Shown here: positions 1-8,378 of the stretch, piece by piece | Numbering within the stretch: position 1 is the stretch's first letter | How the letters are laid out: every line of letters starts with the position of its first letter | DNA from: Euperipatoides rowelli | Lineage: Eukaryota > Onychophora > Udeonychophora > Euonychophora > Peripatopsidae | Assembly (NCBI GenBank): GCA_003024985.2 | Contig: PXIH01S0030733.1 | Length of the DNA: 11,188 nt | Strand: one strand, 5' to 3' | The notes under the pieces: generated by a model | Seen by the model: the letters and a program-made list of their open reading frames with translations, nothing else | Databases searched by the model: none | Told to the model about the DNA's origin: nothing | Program-made: the position numbers and the translations under genes

Positions 1-730
1 ATATAATATTGGAGAATTGTTTACGAAGAAATATAGAATCTTATTTATGTTTTTAAAGATTGTGAGATATATTTTAATGCTTCATCTTGTCTGTGCATAA
101 AATACAATTGATTGGTTGAGATTATTCTCTTCACTGAAATGTCAGACTTTGTTTAAAAAAAAAATACTCTGAGCACTCAGGCCTATTAATATACACTATT
201 AAAACAATTAATACTGTTTTAAATTAAGGAAATTTACATTTGTTATATTGAATCTTTATTTTGTGCAATAAAATAATTAAATATGATTGACATTATGATA
301 TTCGGCTTGAAATAGAAATAATTTCAATTATTTTATATCCATGGCAGACAACTTAATAAAGTACGGTAAAGAATTTATAATAGATTTTTTTTTTCTAGCA
401 ATAAAGTTCCGTCAAGTCTGCGAGAAAATTAATTTACAGATCACTTTACTAAAATAAGGGCGGCTAATTGGATTACGGTTGGACTGATGCAAATCAGAAA
501 TAGGCTATTATTGCTAAATGGTACCGTATTCAAACGTTCCATTTCATATACTGGTAGACTATATCAATTTTTGTTTAGTGAGAAGTGAGGGGATGGCGTC
601 TCTTCAACAAATAAAGTAGGGGGATTCCGTACACCTGCGTTCCCTTCCATTCGAGACTTGATTATAAATGTCCTTTAACCTATAAAAATATTTTTTAAGC
701 AGCTAAGTAAAAAAACAGAACATACTAATA
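1..730. other. AT-rich stretch with no recognised feature
   Basis: No open frame of useful length, RNA gene or terminal-repeat structure was seen. Short A and T runs are scattered through it. The part from about 580 to 660 is less AT-rich, but a short ATG frame there (ATGGCGTCTCTTCAAC near 594) stops after 8 codons. It reads as intergenic or intronic DNA. Confidence 0.6.
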
Positions 731-738
731 GCTCCACC
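731..738. repeat. Target site duplication, left copy (GCTCCACC)
   Basis: This 8-bp direct repeat lies directly outside the left inverted end of the 739-1177 element and is identical to the copy at 1178-1185. The length is that made by hAT transposases. The sequence does not fit the common nTnnnnAn hAT target preference, which is only a tendency. Confidence 0.87.
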
Positions 739-753
739 CAGTGTTTCTTTCAG
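739..753 (+). repeat. Left terminal inverted repeat of hAT MITE
   Basis: CAGTGTTTCTTTCAG matches the reverse complement of 1163-1177 at all 15 positions. Beyond base 753 the two ends keep only loose similarity (G-rich against C-rich), so the perfect TIR is 15 bp. Confidence 0.88.
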
Positions 754-819
754 AAAGTTTTCTTCGGGGGGGGATTTCACATGTTCGGAAGGTGGATAAG
801 GTGTATGTATTTACAAATG

Positions 820-829
820 TTTTGATAAG

Positions 830-862
<33 letters not shown>

Positions 863-1065
863 GGTTGACGTTTTGTTGCCTTTCTGTCTGTTTTTTTTGG
901 TTGACTGGGCATTTTGTTGCTTTTATGTCTGATTTGATAAGCTTTTTTTTGAATGACGACGTTTTGTTGCCTTTCTGTCTGATTTAAAAAGTTTTTTGTT
1001 TTTTTTGGTTAGAGTGGTTATGTTGACTTTATGTAAATTGACTAAGGTTTTGTTGACTTTCTGTT
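820..1065 (+). repeat. Degenerate T-rich tandem repeat inside hAT MITE
   Basis: About five unequal units (roughly 820-890, 891-931, 932-981, 982-1033, 1034-1065) share a core GTTTTGTTGCCTTTCTGT followed by CTG. The core is seen at 870, 911, 961, 1019 and 1047, with growing divergence to the right. Units 1 and 3 also share TTTGATAAGC before a T run, and units 1 and 2 share a T run before GGTTGAC. Unit lengths differ mainly through T-run length. Internal tandem repeats are common in MITEs and often vary in copy number between copies. Confidence 0.7.
842..862 (+). repeat. Poly-T run (21 T)
   Basis: An uninterrupted T run within the first unit of the MITE tandem repeat. It is a mononucleotide microsatellite and probably varies in length. 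It is internal to a DNA transposon with intact ends, so it is not a retroposon tail. Confidence 0.85.
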
Positions 1066-1162
1066 TCATTTTATATGATTTTTATTTTTCCCCAATTTTC
1101 CCTGGGGGCACAGTTGATTTGCTCCGGGGGGCTAAGCCCCCCACCCCCCTCCGATGGTATGC

Positions 1163-1177
1163 CTGAAAGAAACACTG
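1163..1177 (-). repeat. Right terminal inverted repeat of hAT MITE
   Basis: CTGAAAGAAACACTG is the exact reverse complement of the left end at 739-753. Just inside it is a C-rich patch (about 1136-1152) that could pair loosely with the G-rich patch at 766-773. Confidence 0.88.
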
Positions 1178-1185
1178 GCTCCACC
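1178..1185. repeat. Target site duplication, right copy (GCTCCACC)
   Basis: This copy follows the right inverted end of the 739-1177 element without a gap and matches 731-738 in all eight bases. Removing the element and one copy restores an uninterrupted host sequence. Confidence 0.87.
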
Positions 1186-1984
1186 CTAAGTTTAGGATAG
1201 AGCTACTACTTACTATAAAAAGGGTCACATCAGAAAAGCCAGGATACATTAATATTAAAATTCAACAAACCAATATTTTAAATATTATGCCTTTTACTGT
1301 ATATTAACACTACCAATAGCATATAAATACAGTATATCATGCTAGTGTTAATACCTTAGAATGTGTATACAAACTGTATAGGTACCTTGGAAAAAAAAAC
1401 CAATGTAGGTATACTGTATGATCAAAATCCAATATTCTAAAGATAAAATATAATTCATTAGGAGGTGAGTAATATTTGTAAATAGGCCACAGCCTAGATA
1501 TGGCACTAGGGGTTTATAAATTAATGGCAATAGAACATTTAATGTTAAAATAAGTAATGGTATCAACAGTGGCAAAGAAAATAACAATGTACAGTATGTA
1601 CTGTTAAATAACTTATAAACTATTAAATAACTGTTATTTCCAATATCAAAATATCCATTTATGAACTAAAGTTATTTAACAATCTTGTAAATTGTAAAAA
1701 TATATTCTGTAACGTATAATTTCTAATTTCACTATATGATTGCTATGTACTGTATTATGATAATTTTGATACAATAAACCTTATATAATAATAAAATAGA
1801 AATGCTAAAAACCGATCATAGATGGCACACCAAAGAACAAACTTAGGATACAGCTCTAACAGGGTAGCCTACCAATGGGAAGGATGCAATCTGAGCTGAT
1901 AGAGTGAAATAGAGTTAAGGTTAAGATCAATTAGAAAGAGAGTTATGTAAATTTGGGGAGGGATATACCATGAGAAATACAGAT
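1186..1984. other. AT-rich stretch, no gene seen; heptamer TACTGTA cluster
   Basis: No coding or RNA feature is supported. Five of the fourteen copies of TACTGTA/TACAGTA in the window fall here (1295, 1328, 1412, 1590, 1748). A 17-bp imperfect direct repeat containing TAGGATA, with three mismatches, occurs at about 1188-1204 and 1838-1854. A 79-codon minus-strand frame at 1348-1587 is hydrophobic and low-complexity with nothing recognisable, and I treat it as chance. Confidence 0.55.
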
Positions 1985-2348
1985 AATCTGAATGGATATA
2001 TTTTACAAAAGCATACTATTTGCAGAAAGTGATTTGAGGGAAATGTTAGAACTGGGCAATAGAATTTGAGAAAGTTTAAAACTAAAGTACAGTGGAAAAA
2101 AATCAAAAGTGATGTGGATTAACAAAATAAAATGAAGTGGAATATGGAAACTGTGAGAAGATAAAATGAAGTAGTGGACGAATTTAAATATTTGGGAATG
2201 TTTAGTGGAGAAAAGAAATATGAGGAAAAATGGGAAAAAGTGGTGATTAATAAAATCAAGATACAAGGGAACTGCTTTCATGAGTTTGAATAAATATAAA
2301 GTTATTACAGTTTAATGGAAGAGAATATCAGTTCCCTGAGTCACATAT
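1985..2348 (+). pseudogene. Non-LTR retrotransposon (LINE) reverse transcriptase remnant
   Basis: Conceptual translation in changing frames recovers the C-terminal part of a LINE reverse transcriptase in the expected order. In the frame at 2013, ILFAESDLREML is followed, after a stop at 2067, by LKLKYSGKKSKVMW, which resembles the region after the catalytic YADD box with its K-S-K-V-M motif. In the frame at 2171, EVVDEFKYLGMFSGEK carries the FKYLG motif. In a third frame at about 2268-2348, GTAFMSLNKYKVITV and then VP-stop-VTY resemble the segment ending in VPTxxYG. The catalytic YADD box itself is not visible, and upstream only a weak trace (near 1985-2000) is left, so an internal deletion is likely. 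At least two frameshifts and several stops make it dead. The class is clear from the motifs; the clade (RTE-, CR1- or Jockey-like) is not. Confidence 0.72.
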
Positions 2349-2696
2349 ACCAAATATGTAATGATAATGACAGGGTTGGGGAAAAAAATTAGAAATGGGA
2401 ACGTTTTGAAATCATTCCTCCCCACTATTTTTTCTTTACATATTCTTTGACAATATCTCAAATTTAAATTAGTCCAATTTCCCACCCTCCAATCTTTTGT
2501 AATCTCTTTCAAATCCCCCTCCCATAATGTTAAACATAATCCAATTCTTTTCTTATCTACCACTTTTGCTAACTATATTACCATCATCCATCATTTACTT
2601 TTATTACCACTCATCATACATTCCTTAAAAACTTTTTTATGTACTATATTATTATTCATTTCATTGTAATTGTCCAAACCTTTAACTTTGCTTTCT
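2349..2696. other. Pyrimidine-rich stretch, no gene assigned
   Basis: The + strand from about 2405 to 2640 is strongly C+T biased, with few G. The minus strand reads openly for 83 codons (2312-2563), but the product matches nothing I recognise and the composition bias alone could remove stops. It lies just after the LINE remnant and could be part of the same or another decayed element; the sequence does not decide this. Confidence 0.45.
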
Positions 2697-2707
2697 TCAA
2701 ATGAGCT

Positions 2708-2780
2708 CCACCCCATATCCCCTTGTATAGCCTCTATACCTACTACAGGAATAGAGGCTATACAAGGGGATATGGGGTGG
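2708..2780. repeat. Perfect 30-bp-arm hairpin (hairpin 1)
   Basis: The arm 2708-2737 (starting CCACCCCATATCC) is the exact reverse complement of 2751-2780 (ending GGATATGGGGTGG), with a 13-base spacer at 2738-2750. After one A/A mismatch, CCT/AGG pairs further and leaves the five-base loop ACTAC. The arms are GC-richer than the surroundings. If transcribed, the RNA would be a 73-nt stem-loop, close in size to a microRNA precursor, but full pairing and lack of other evidence mean no function is claimed. Two further perfect hairpins follow at once. Confidence 0.93.
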
Positions 2781-2810
2781 AAATTTATTAAGAGTGTTCT
2801 TAATAAATTT
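2781..2810. repeat. Perfect 13-bp-arm hairpin (hairpin 2)
   Basis: AAATTTATTAAGA at 2781-2793 pairs exactly with TCTTAATAAATTT at 2798-2810 around the four-base loop GTGT. It starts at the base directly after hairpin 1. The arms are AT-rich, but 13 perfect pairs with a four-base loop are unlikely at a given site by chance. Confidence 0.92.
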
Positions 2811-2837
2811 CCAAACGAAAAGAACTTTCACAAAAGA

Positions 2838-2861
2838 CATTTCAATCTGTGGATTGAAATG
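2838..2861. repeat. Perfect 10-bp-arm hairpin (hairpin 3)
   Basis: CATTTCAATC at 2838-2847 pairs exactly with GATTGAAATG at 2852-2861 around the four-base loop TGTG. It is 27 bases after hairpin 2. The loop resembles that of hairpin 2 (GTGT). Confidence 0.9.
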
Positions 2862-3300
2862 CCAACCCGCTGTAATACAAGACTCTTGGCTAAAACAAAT
2901 GTATGGCTTCTCCTTTATTCCTAGACGAGAGACATATATACCAAGCATGGACCAAAGTGGAAACAAAAAGAATGCTGGGAAATCAATGGATGCTAGGATG
3001 AAGGATCTTAATTTCATTGAACTAAAGCCGATAATCTCATTGGATTAAAACTAAGCAAGTCCAATGGAGGATCTTTAATCCTGGCTTAAACATCAAAATC
3101 ATATAAAAGCAATGCAAAGGCTTTATTGAGGTTCTATACAGATCTTTTTCGGACCAACCAACACATTAACTGAGAAAGCTGCAATTTACCCACATCCAAC
3201 AGTAAATTGCTGACATATGTTCCCTGGTTCATGATCTCACCAGTCACCACAGTGCAAACTTAAACCACATCTGGATCATTAGCAGCCATCTCTTGAAAAC
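2862..3300. other. Less AT-rich stretch with short minus-strand open frames, unrecognised
   Basis: On the minus strand one frame stays open for 106 codons from 3017 down to 2697, crossing all three hairpins. A second minus-strand frame at about 3125-3297 gives QEMAANDPDVV, then a stop, then 40 codons including VCTVVTGEIMNQGTYVSNLL before the next stop. This second stretch looks somewhat protein-like and could be a decayed exon or transposon fragment. Neither matches a family I know, no splice sites frame them, and part of the 106-codon frame simply reads the palindrome arms. I do not call a gene. Confidence 0.35.
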
Positions 3301-5838
3301 TATAATGTTGATAAGCTTACCCTTATTTTATAAATCCATATACCATTTTAACTAAGAACATTATTGCCATTACTATCAATATACTGTAAATTCAGTTACA
3401 CCTAGTGTCATATCTTGTTTTACGTAATTCATATAATTGCTATTTGAATATTTTGTGCAAGGAACAGTATATATTATGAAACATATTATTTGTATATTTG
3501 ATTTATTTAAGGTACATCACTAAATAAATCACAATAAATCTTATTAAATTCAATCTCATGACTCCTAGCTTTCTTTGATCACTTCATATCTGTTAGTCAA
3601 AGTATATCTATAAGTAAGTAGCAGATAACTTTTCTGATTTTAATAAATTTAACTAAGAAAACTTTAGGAACCAGAGTTAATCTCAAAGGGTTAGCCCTTA
3701 TTAATGTAAGGGAAACTGGTCATTTCACTGAATAGTCACACAGAAACAACTGCTTAAAGAAGCCATTCTTAGTCCTCCCTTTCTAATTTTAATTTATTTA
3801 AGGATAAGCTCTAACTTACCAGTTACTCCCTTACAACTATACACTTAAAAGTAATCAATTTAATTAATAGAAATATGTATAATGCCTAAAATTAAATATA
3901 TTTTAATCTCAACGATAATTATACTGTAGCTTGCAAGACACTGATTCTAATAGAACAAGATACATTATCTCCATAATTTTAAAGCTTGATTCTAAAATTA
4001 CATAGGCTGCATTATACATTTTTTAGAATCATTAATGTTATTAATTATTATGGTAATTTTATACATTATGAATTCAGGGGTATGTACAGTAGTTAAAAAA
4101 ATTAATATTGAAAAGAAGGCAGAATGAAGCTATAGTTGATTTGAGTAAGCGGTGCAGAAGAAAGAAGGTGCTGGAATTTTTGTTCAAAACTTAGCAATGG
4201 AAAATTTTCAGGGTTGAATAAGCTATTTTTTAAAAGTATCAAATTTACAGTTATTGTAACTTGGTCTGATAAAATAGATTAACTAATTTTGTTGCTACTT
4301 TGTATACAATTATAGAACATTACACTGTATATAAAAAAAGGAACTTGTTATTTTTATGCTTATTTGATGAAAATATCTAAAATACTTTTATTACTTTACA
4401 ATAAATGTAGTGCCAAATTAACTGTTGTAAAATTGAAAAGTTTCAGGTGTTGATGTATCAAAATTTTTAAATTTGTTATTCCAATTTCTCAGATATCTGT
4501 GTAAAGACTAATTAGAAATATAGAAGAGATGATGTGGTGACATCTCTACATAATTCTGGTCTGCTTGGAATAAAGTGCTTCCTGAATTAAAAAATATGCA
4601 CGACATGGATAAAGAGAAGTTAGTAGTAGTGATAACAATTGATACCTTTTAGCTAAAACTACAGAATATAAAGCAACAAGCTACTCACTACTCTATACTT
4701 GTATCATATTTTAAAGATAGCATTCTACTCAATGCTATTACTGAAAAAAGTAGTACTACCAGTAGCTCATTATTTCGAGCAAACTGTTATCTAATCCTGT
4801 ACATTTTCCAAATTTAATGCTGGGGATGGAGGATAGAAGCATTCTTAAATTAAGAATCTTATGTCCTCTTCTTGTTAATGCTAAGGTTACGATGGTATGT
4901 CACAAATTAACAATCTGAAAGGGTACATAAAGTAAGATAGGATGGGAATTGTGATCTACATAATCTTTTCACTCATCACACACATATACATTACCATCAT
5001 AACTTAATCATGAGAGTCCATTCATGTCCACATGTAATATTATTCAATGAGCTTTCTTTCTCAATGTGTAAACAGTTCTATAGGAAAGAAATAATAATAA
5101 AAAGAAATAAAATTAAAAAAAAAAAATTATTATTAATTTGATTTATTAGAAATACAATCATATAGCAATGTATATCATTATTGTACATATGCAAGGCCCA
5201 CGTACAAGCTTGCATGGCCATACAGTACAGATTCATTATTTTATATTATGCTTACCGTATTAAAAAAATCTACTCCACACCCTCCAAAACCAAAAAAAAA
5301 AAAATGAACTGGGCTATATCCCGCTTTTTCATCAATGAAGATTCTTGGGGTGCATATGTTAAATAATTAGGCGCAGAACACTGACAATGTGCATTACGTG
5401 ACAGAAACCGATCTGATCACATAAGAGGTCAAAATATTTAATATCCACATATGTACTTCAGAGCACTTCCAAGATCGTCGACTAAGATGAAAAACTATAG
5501 CAAGCTGATGTTCTATAATAAAAAGCAGGATCTTTATGGATGAATATTATTGCCCTTCCAGATCCTTCATCTCGTAGATTGTGAAAGTGATCAAGATTTT
5601 TTTTTTAACTCACATACACCAGTACAGTAAAATAAACGAAATATAGTCATAAAAATTGTCAATTATGCTCAACATATAATAATTTTCATTCAAAAATTGT
5701 GAATGAAGTTGCACAAAAAATTTCATTTTTTAACTCAAATTAATCAATTTTAATATTCTTTTATCTTTTTATTTTGCGTTATATTACATATTTTAATTTT
5801 TATTTTAAGGAAATAGGGTATCTTTAAACTATTGTAGA
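3301..5838. other. Long AT-rich gene-free stretch
   Basis: I see no coding frame, RNA gene or bounded mobile element in these 2.5 kb. It holds A/T runs (12 A at 5115-5126 next to ATTATTATTAAT, 13 A at 5292-5304), short AT palindromes such as ATTCTTAA-A-TTAAGAAT near 4843 and TTCATTCA/TGAATGAA near 5687, and scattered TACTGTA/TACAGTA heptamers (3382, 3922, 4085, 5221, 5623). It reads as intergenic or intronic DNA. Confidence 0.55.
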
Positions 5839-6006
5839 ATGCCGATCAAGTTCACAAGCACACTTATCATTCGTTCGGAGGAAAAGGGGGTAGCACCCTG
5901 TGATAATGGACGTGCCTGGGGCAGAATTTATTGCGTTTATTTATTACAGATGCAGTCATGTGAGTGTAAACTAAGATGGCAGGTATGCGGTCAACTTGGT
6001 TTTTAG
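5839..6006 (+). CDS. Possible small protein or exon, unrecognised
   Basis: A 55-codon frame runs from ATG at 5839 to TAG at 6004 in a block clearly richer in G+C than its flanks. The product starts MPIKFTSTLIIRSEEKG, is mixed in composition and has five cysteines, four of them in the last third (residues 32-50). It matches no family I know. The start lies two bases after the AG of ATTGTAG, preceded by a T-rich tract, and a possible splice donor CAG|GTATGC falls at 5982/5983, so the block could also be an internal exon of about 145 bases (5838-5982). Against a gene: there are no neighbouring exons I can name, and one open frame of this length is not rare. It could be a fragment of an old repeat. 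Confidence 0.2.
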   Translation: MPIKFTSTLIIRSEEKGVAPCDNGRAWGRIYCVYLLQMQSCECKLRWQVCGQLGF

Positions 6007-6399
6007 AAATCCGGGCTTTTCTAAACTAGATGAACTCTAATTCCTAAGAAAGAAATGTAAAATGGTGGTTTTATCGATTGGTATTCCCACAAACCCTGGC
6101 TTGGTATATCTAGTAAAAGTGCAAGTGCACAGAAGTAGGCTAATACTTGGAAACAGAAAGTTAGATTCAGCATGGTTTATTATAAAATATATATACAGTA
6201 TATATGATATTTGCAAACATATAAATATGACAATATTTCATTTGGTTTACTAAATGATTGACTGACTGGAGATGTGTGTATTTCTAGAATGGCAATTTTG
6301 AATATTATAAGATAACTATTGTATACAGTTATATGTTCGAGATTATCCTTACCAAAGATTTTATATGATGACTTCAGCTAATTTGCAAGTTAGTCCTTT
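6007..6399. other. AT-rich stretch, no gene assigned
   Basis: A 63-codon + strand frame at 6062-6253 ends in AT-rich sequence translating to Ile/Tyr repeats and has no recognisable domain, so it is not called. A GTTCGAGAT at about 6334 resembles a tRNA B box, but there is no matching A box or cloverleaf. Confidence 0.5.
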
Positions 6400-6880
6400 G
6401 TAACTCGAGATTGGATCTTCTATCTTTTCTACCTCAGGGAGTGGGTATGCTATAAATAGAGGTATCTTTGATTGGCAGTTATATGTCCGGAATAGCTACT
6501 GTCTTTTCCAGGACAGCAACTATAGTGCTTTGTTTACCTTGGTTGTCTGGATAGACTATGGACTGATCGATGAACAGACCAGAGAGAGTAAGAGTCTATG
6601 TGTCTCAGCACGAACTTGGTCAACTGATGTTTCCCACTTTTGATATTAGCTGATCGATTCTCAGGACATTGGCAGGTTATTTGCAATTCTAACTGTTCAA
6701 TCCTAGATTTGGTGCACACCCTTGTTATGAAATGCCTTCCATTTGGTCCCTGCTGTAGGTAGGTTGGAATGGCATTGCAGATTAGACCAACTGGAGTTGT
6801 GGAAAGTTTGCAGAGCAGATGAATTTGGAAATGTCTATTTTCAAATGTTCTTTTATTGTAGGATTAAACTTTGGTAAGTA
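6400..6880. other. GC-richer block of unknown nature
   Basis: This block has noticeably more G and C than the DNA on either side and little low-complexity sequence, as exons, untranslated regions or older repeats often do. A TATA-like TATAAATA occurs at about 6450. A 61-codon minus-strand frame (6719 to 6534) has a mixed composition but no domain I recognise. At the right end, TTCTTTTATTGTAG and GTAAGTA resemble a splice acceptor and donor only 12 bases apart. Nothing identifies a product. Confidence 0.3.
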
Positions 6881-7271
6881 ATGATATCTTGGTAACATTT
6901 ATTCTTTACTTGATAAGCTATTTATATGAAGTATGTGCCATTATATTTATTATTTACTAAACCTAGCCATTCTATCTCTCAGTGTCAATCACTATCACCT
7001 TAGAGTCTCATAAGAGTTTATTATTTATTAGAAAGATACGTGGAAAATATCTTCAAAGTATTATGCTATTTTACAATTTACTGTATTTCAGAATACATTA
7101 GCCTATATTATATTGGAATGAATATAATTTAATACATTCATGATTAAACTGTACATTTATTATTACTTATTATTTGACATTGGCTTGTCAAATTATTATA
7201 CAGTATATCATATGGTTGTTTGATTATAACTCTTGTAACCAATTGTGACAGACTAAACTTGATTCACTCAT
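6881..7271. other. AT-rich stretch with no recognised feature
   Basis: No open frame, RNA gene or repeat boundary is seen. Two TACTGTA/TACAGTA heptamers occur at 7079 and 7199. Confidence 0.55.
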
Positions 7272-7283
7272 TAGGGCCAGGAT
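7272..7283 (+). repeat. Isolated hAT-family terminal sequence (solo end)
   Basis: TAGGGCCAGGAT is identical to the first 12 bases of the 13-bp TIR of the hAT MITE at 9064-9527. A 12-base GC-rich match is not expected by chance in a window this size. The adjoining sequence (TAATACTATTACAGCCC) is unlike the interior of that MITE, and I find no second inverted end or 8-bp target duplication nearby. It is best read as the surviving end of a truncated relative, perhaps a different subfamily sharing the same ends. Confidence 0.5.
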
Positions 7284-8295
7284 TAATACTATTACAGCCC
7301 TTGTTCGGCATCATGCTAATGAACGTTAGATTTATCACAATGCACCGCAAAACTGCCCAGGCACACTTGTTTGGCTAGAATCTGAATTCTTTAAAAGACT
7401 GTTTTTTAAAATGGGCACTTTATTTGGGTTAGGCTACATGAAAACACTCTCTGAACCATAGATGAGGTAAAACCTAGGGTGCGTTGTTGCATGACACAGC
7501 TAAGATTTTTTAGAGTGATCAAAAAGTTTAAACGTGGTAATGGTGCTCTTGTTTGACGATGGCACACTTTATCTAACTTTGGCCAAGAAATAGGGGTAGT
7601 ACACTTATTTGGTGGGGTGCCCGTTTACAACATTCTATGGTAATTTAATACTGGAAATTCCTTCTGATCTTGTATTGCTAGAATTATGTAAGAATAGACT
7701 TGTTTAAAATCTGAAATAGAACCAATTTTTGTTTATTTCAGGTTACCAATAAACTATACTAGCATACTAGTTTTATATCTTATTAAATAAAGTATATTAA
7801 AAGTGTGCAACTTCCTTTAAAAAAAAGTGCTGTATTTAATTTTGTTGACTGACACTGAAAAACTCATTAAAAAAGAAAGAAAAAAAACAACAGCTTAATA
7901 TTTTCCCTCGAATCTAATAATCCAATGCTCAATTCTATATTAGTTTGAACTCCTACTAAATTTAAAGATGAATGAAAATTTCAGAACTCGCACATTAAAT
8001 ATGAACCAGGCTTTCAATGATCATTGGTCACCATATTAGATTTTAAAGAATTATGGATACTTATCTGAATCCCAATGCTTTTTGATTTAATTAACAGCCC
8101 TAGTGCTTCATGCTCCAAATTATTTGACTTTTTTTTTTTTTTTTTGTATTCAGAGTTTGCTCTGATGATTAAAGTCTGTTCTGAAATCTTTAAAATATGC
8201 ATGCTAAATATGTCCAATATCTAGTACCCCAATCAGTTAATAAGTTCTTTGTTTGAATATGGATTAATTAGACAATGATACCTGTGTTTCAACTG
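7284..8295. other. Stretch with no recognised gene
   Basis: The part from about 7300 to 7640 is a little richer in G+C and could be the interior of whatever element the 7272 end belonged to, but no coding frame or second end supports that. The rest is AT-rich, with a 17-T run at 8129-8145. A minus-strand frame at 8014-8217 includes the translated T run (poly-Lys) and is not called. Confidence 0.45.
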
Positions 8296-8298
8296 TAA

Positions 8299-8314
8299 AG
8301 CCACGTTTACACTG
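8299..8314 (+). repeat. Left TIR of Harbinger-like element
   Basis: AGCCACGTTTACACTG pairs imperfectly with the right end at 9875-9892. It follows TAA at 8296-8298. A related copy, CGTGTTTATACTG, lies 52 bases downstream of the end of this TIR (8366-8378). Confidence 0.6.
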
Positions 8315-8365
8315 ACATAGTGAATTCTTTTCCGATACTCATTGCAGTACAGATATCACAATGGT

Positions 8366-8378
8366 CGTGTTTATACTG
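8366..8378 (+). repeat. Subterminal motif CGTGTTTATACTG
   Basis: This internal copy of the TIR core lies in the left subterminal region. It differs by one base from CGTGTTTACACTG at 9817-9829 in the right subterminal region. Repeated subterminal motifs in DNA transposons are often transposase binding sites; that role is inferred here. Confidence 0.55.

Larger units (their letters stand above)
739..1177. mobile_element. Non-autonomous hAT-type DNA transposon (MITE), complete
   Basis: This 439-bp element is bounded by perfect 15-bp inverted ends, CAGTGTTTCTTTCAG at 739-753 and its reverse complement at 1163-1177. It is flanked by an identical 8-bp direct repeat, GCTCCACC, at 731-738 and 1178-1185. 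An 8-bp target duplication with CAGTG-type ends (A at position 2, G at position 5) is the established signature of the hAT superfamily. Inside each end lies a G- or C-rich patch (about 766-773 and 1127-1152). The centre is a T-rich degenerate tandem repeat. There is no transposase frame: the only sizeable open frame is a 63-codon translation of the T-rich repeat. It would therefore be mobilised by a hAT transposase encoded elsewhere. Perfect ends and TSD suggest a fairly recent insertion. Orientation cannot be set. Confidence 0.88.

Noticed and set aside
741-932. 63-codon + strand frame inside the hAT MITE
   Set aside because: It translates the T-rich tandem repeat into poly-Phe and begins inside the TIR; no transposase motif is present.
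2003-2281. 92-codon minus-strand frame
   Set aside because: It is antisense to the LINE reverse transcriptase motifs, which explain this stretch on the + strand.
2704-2713. AGCTCCACCC, also found at the hAT insertion site (730-739)
   Set aside because: Ten shared bases could suggest a related target or repeat, but the flanks differ on both sides and no hAT end lies nearby. I take it as coincidence.
2697-3017. 106-codon minus-strand open frame, the longest in the window
   Set aside because: It runs through the three hairpins, so its C-terminal part is simply palindrome arm, and the same arms give an open frame on the + strand. There is no recognisable domain and no regulatory or splice context.
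3073-3082. TAATCCTGGC, resembling the reverse complement of the solo hAT end at 7272
   Set aside because: Only ten bases match and the diagnostic CCCTA terminus is missing, so it is not a credible right end.
6325-6360. Possible tRNA B box (GTTCGAGAT)
   Set aside because: No A box at the proper distance and no acceptor or anticodon stem could be paired.
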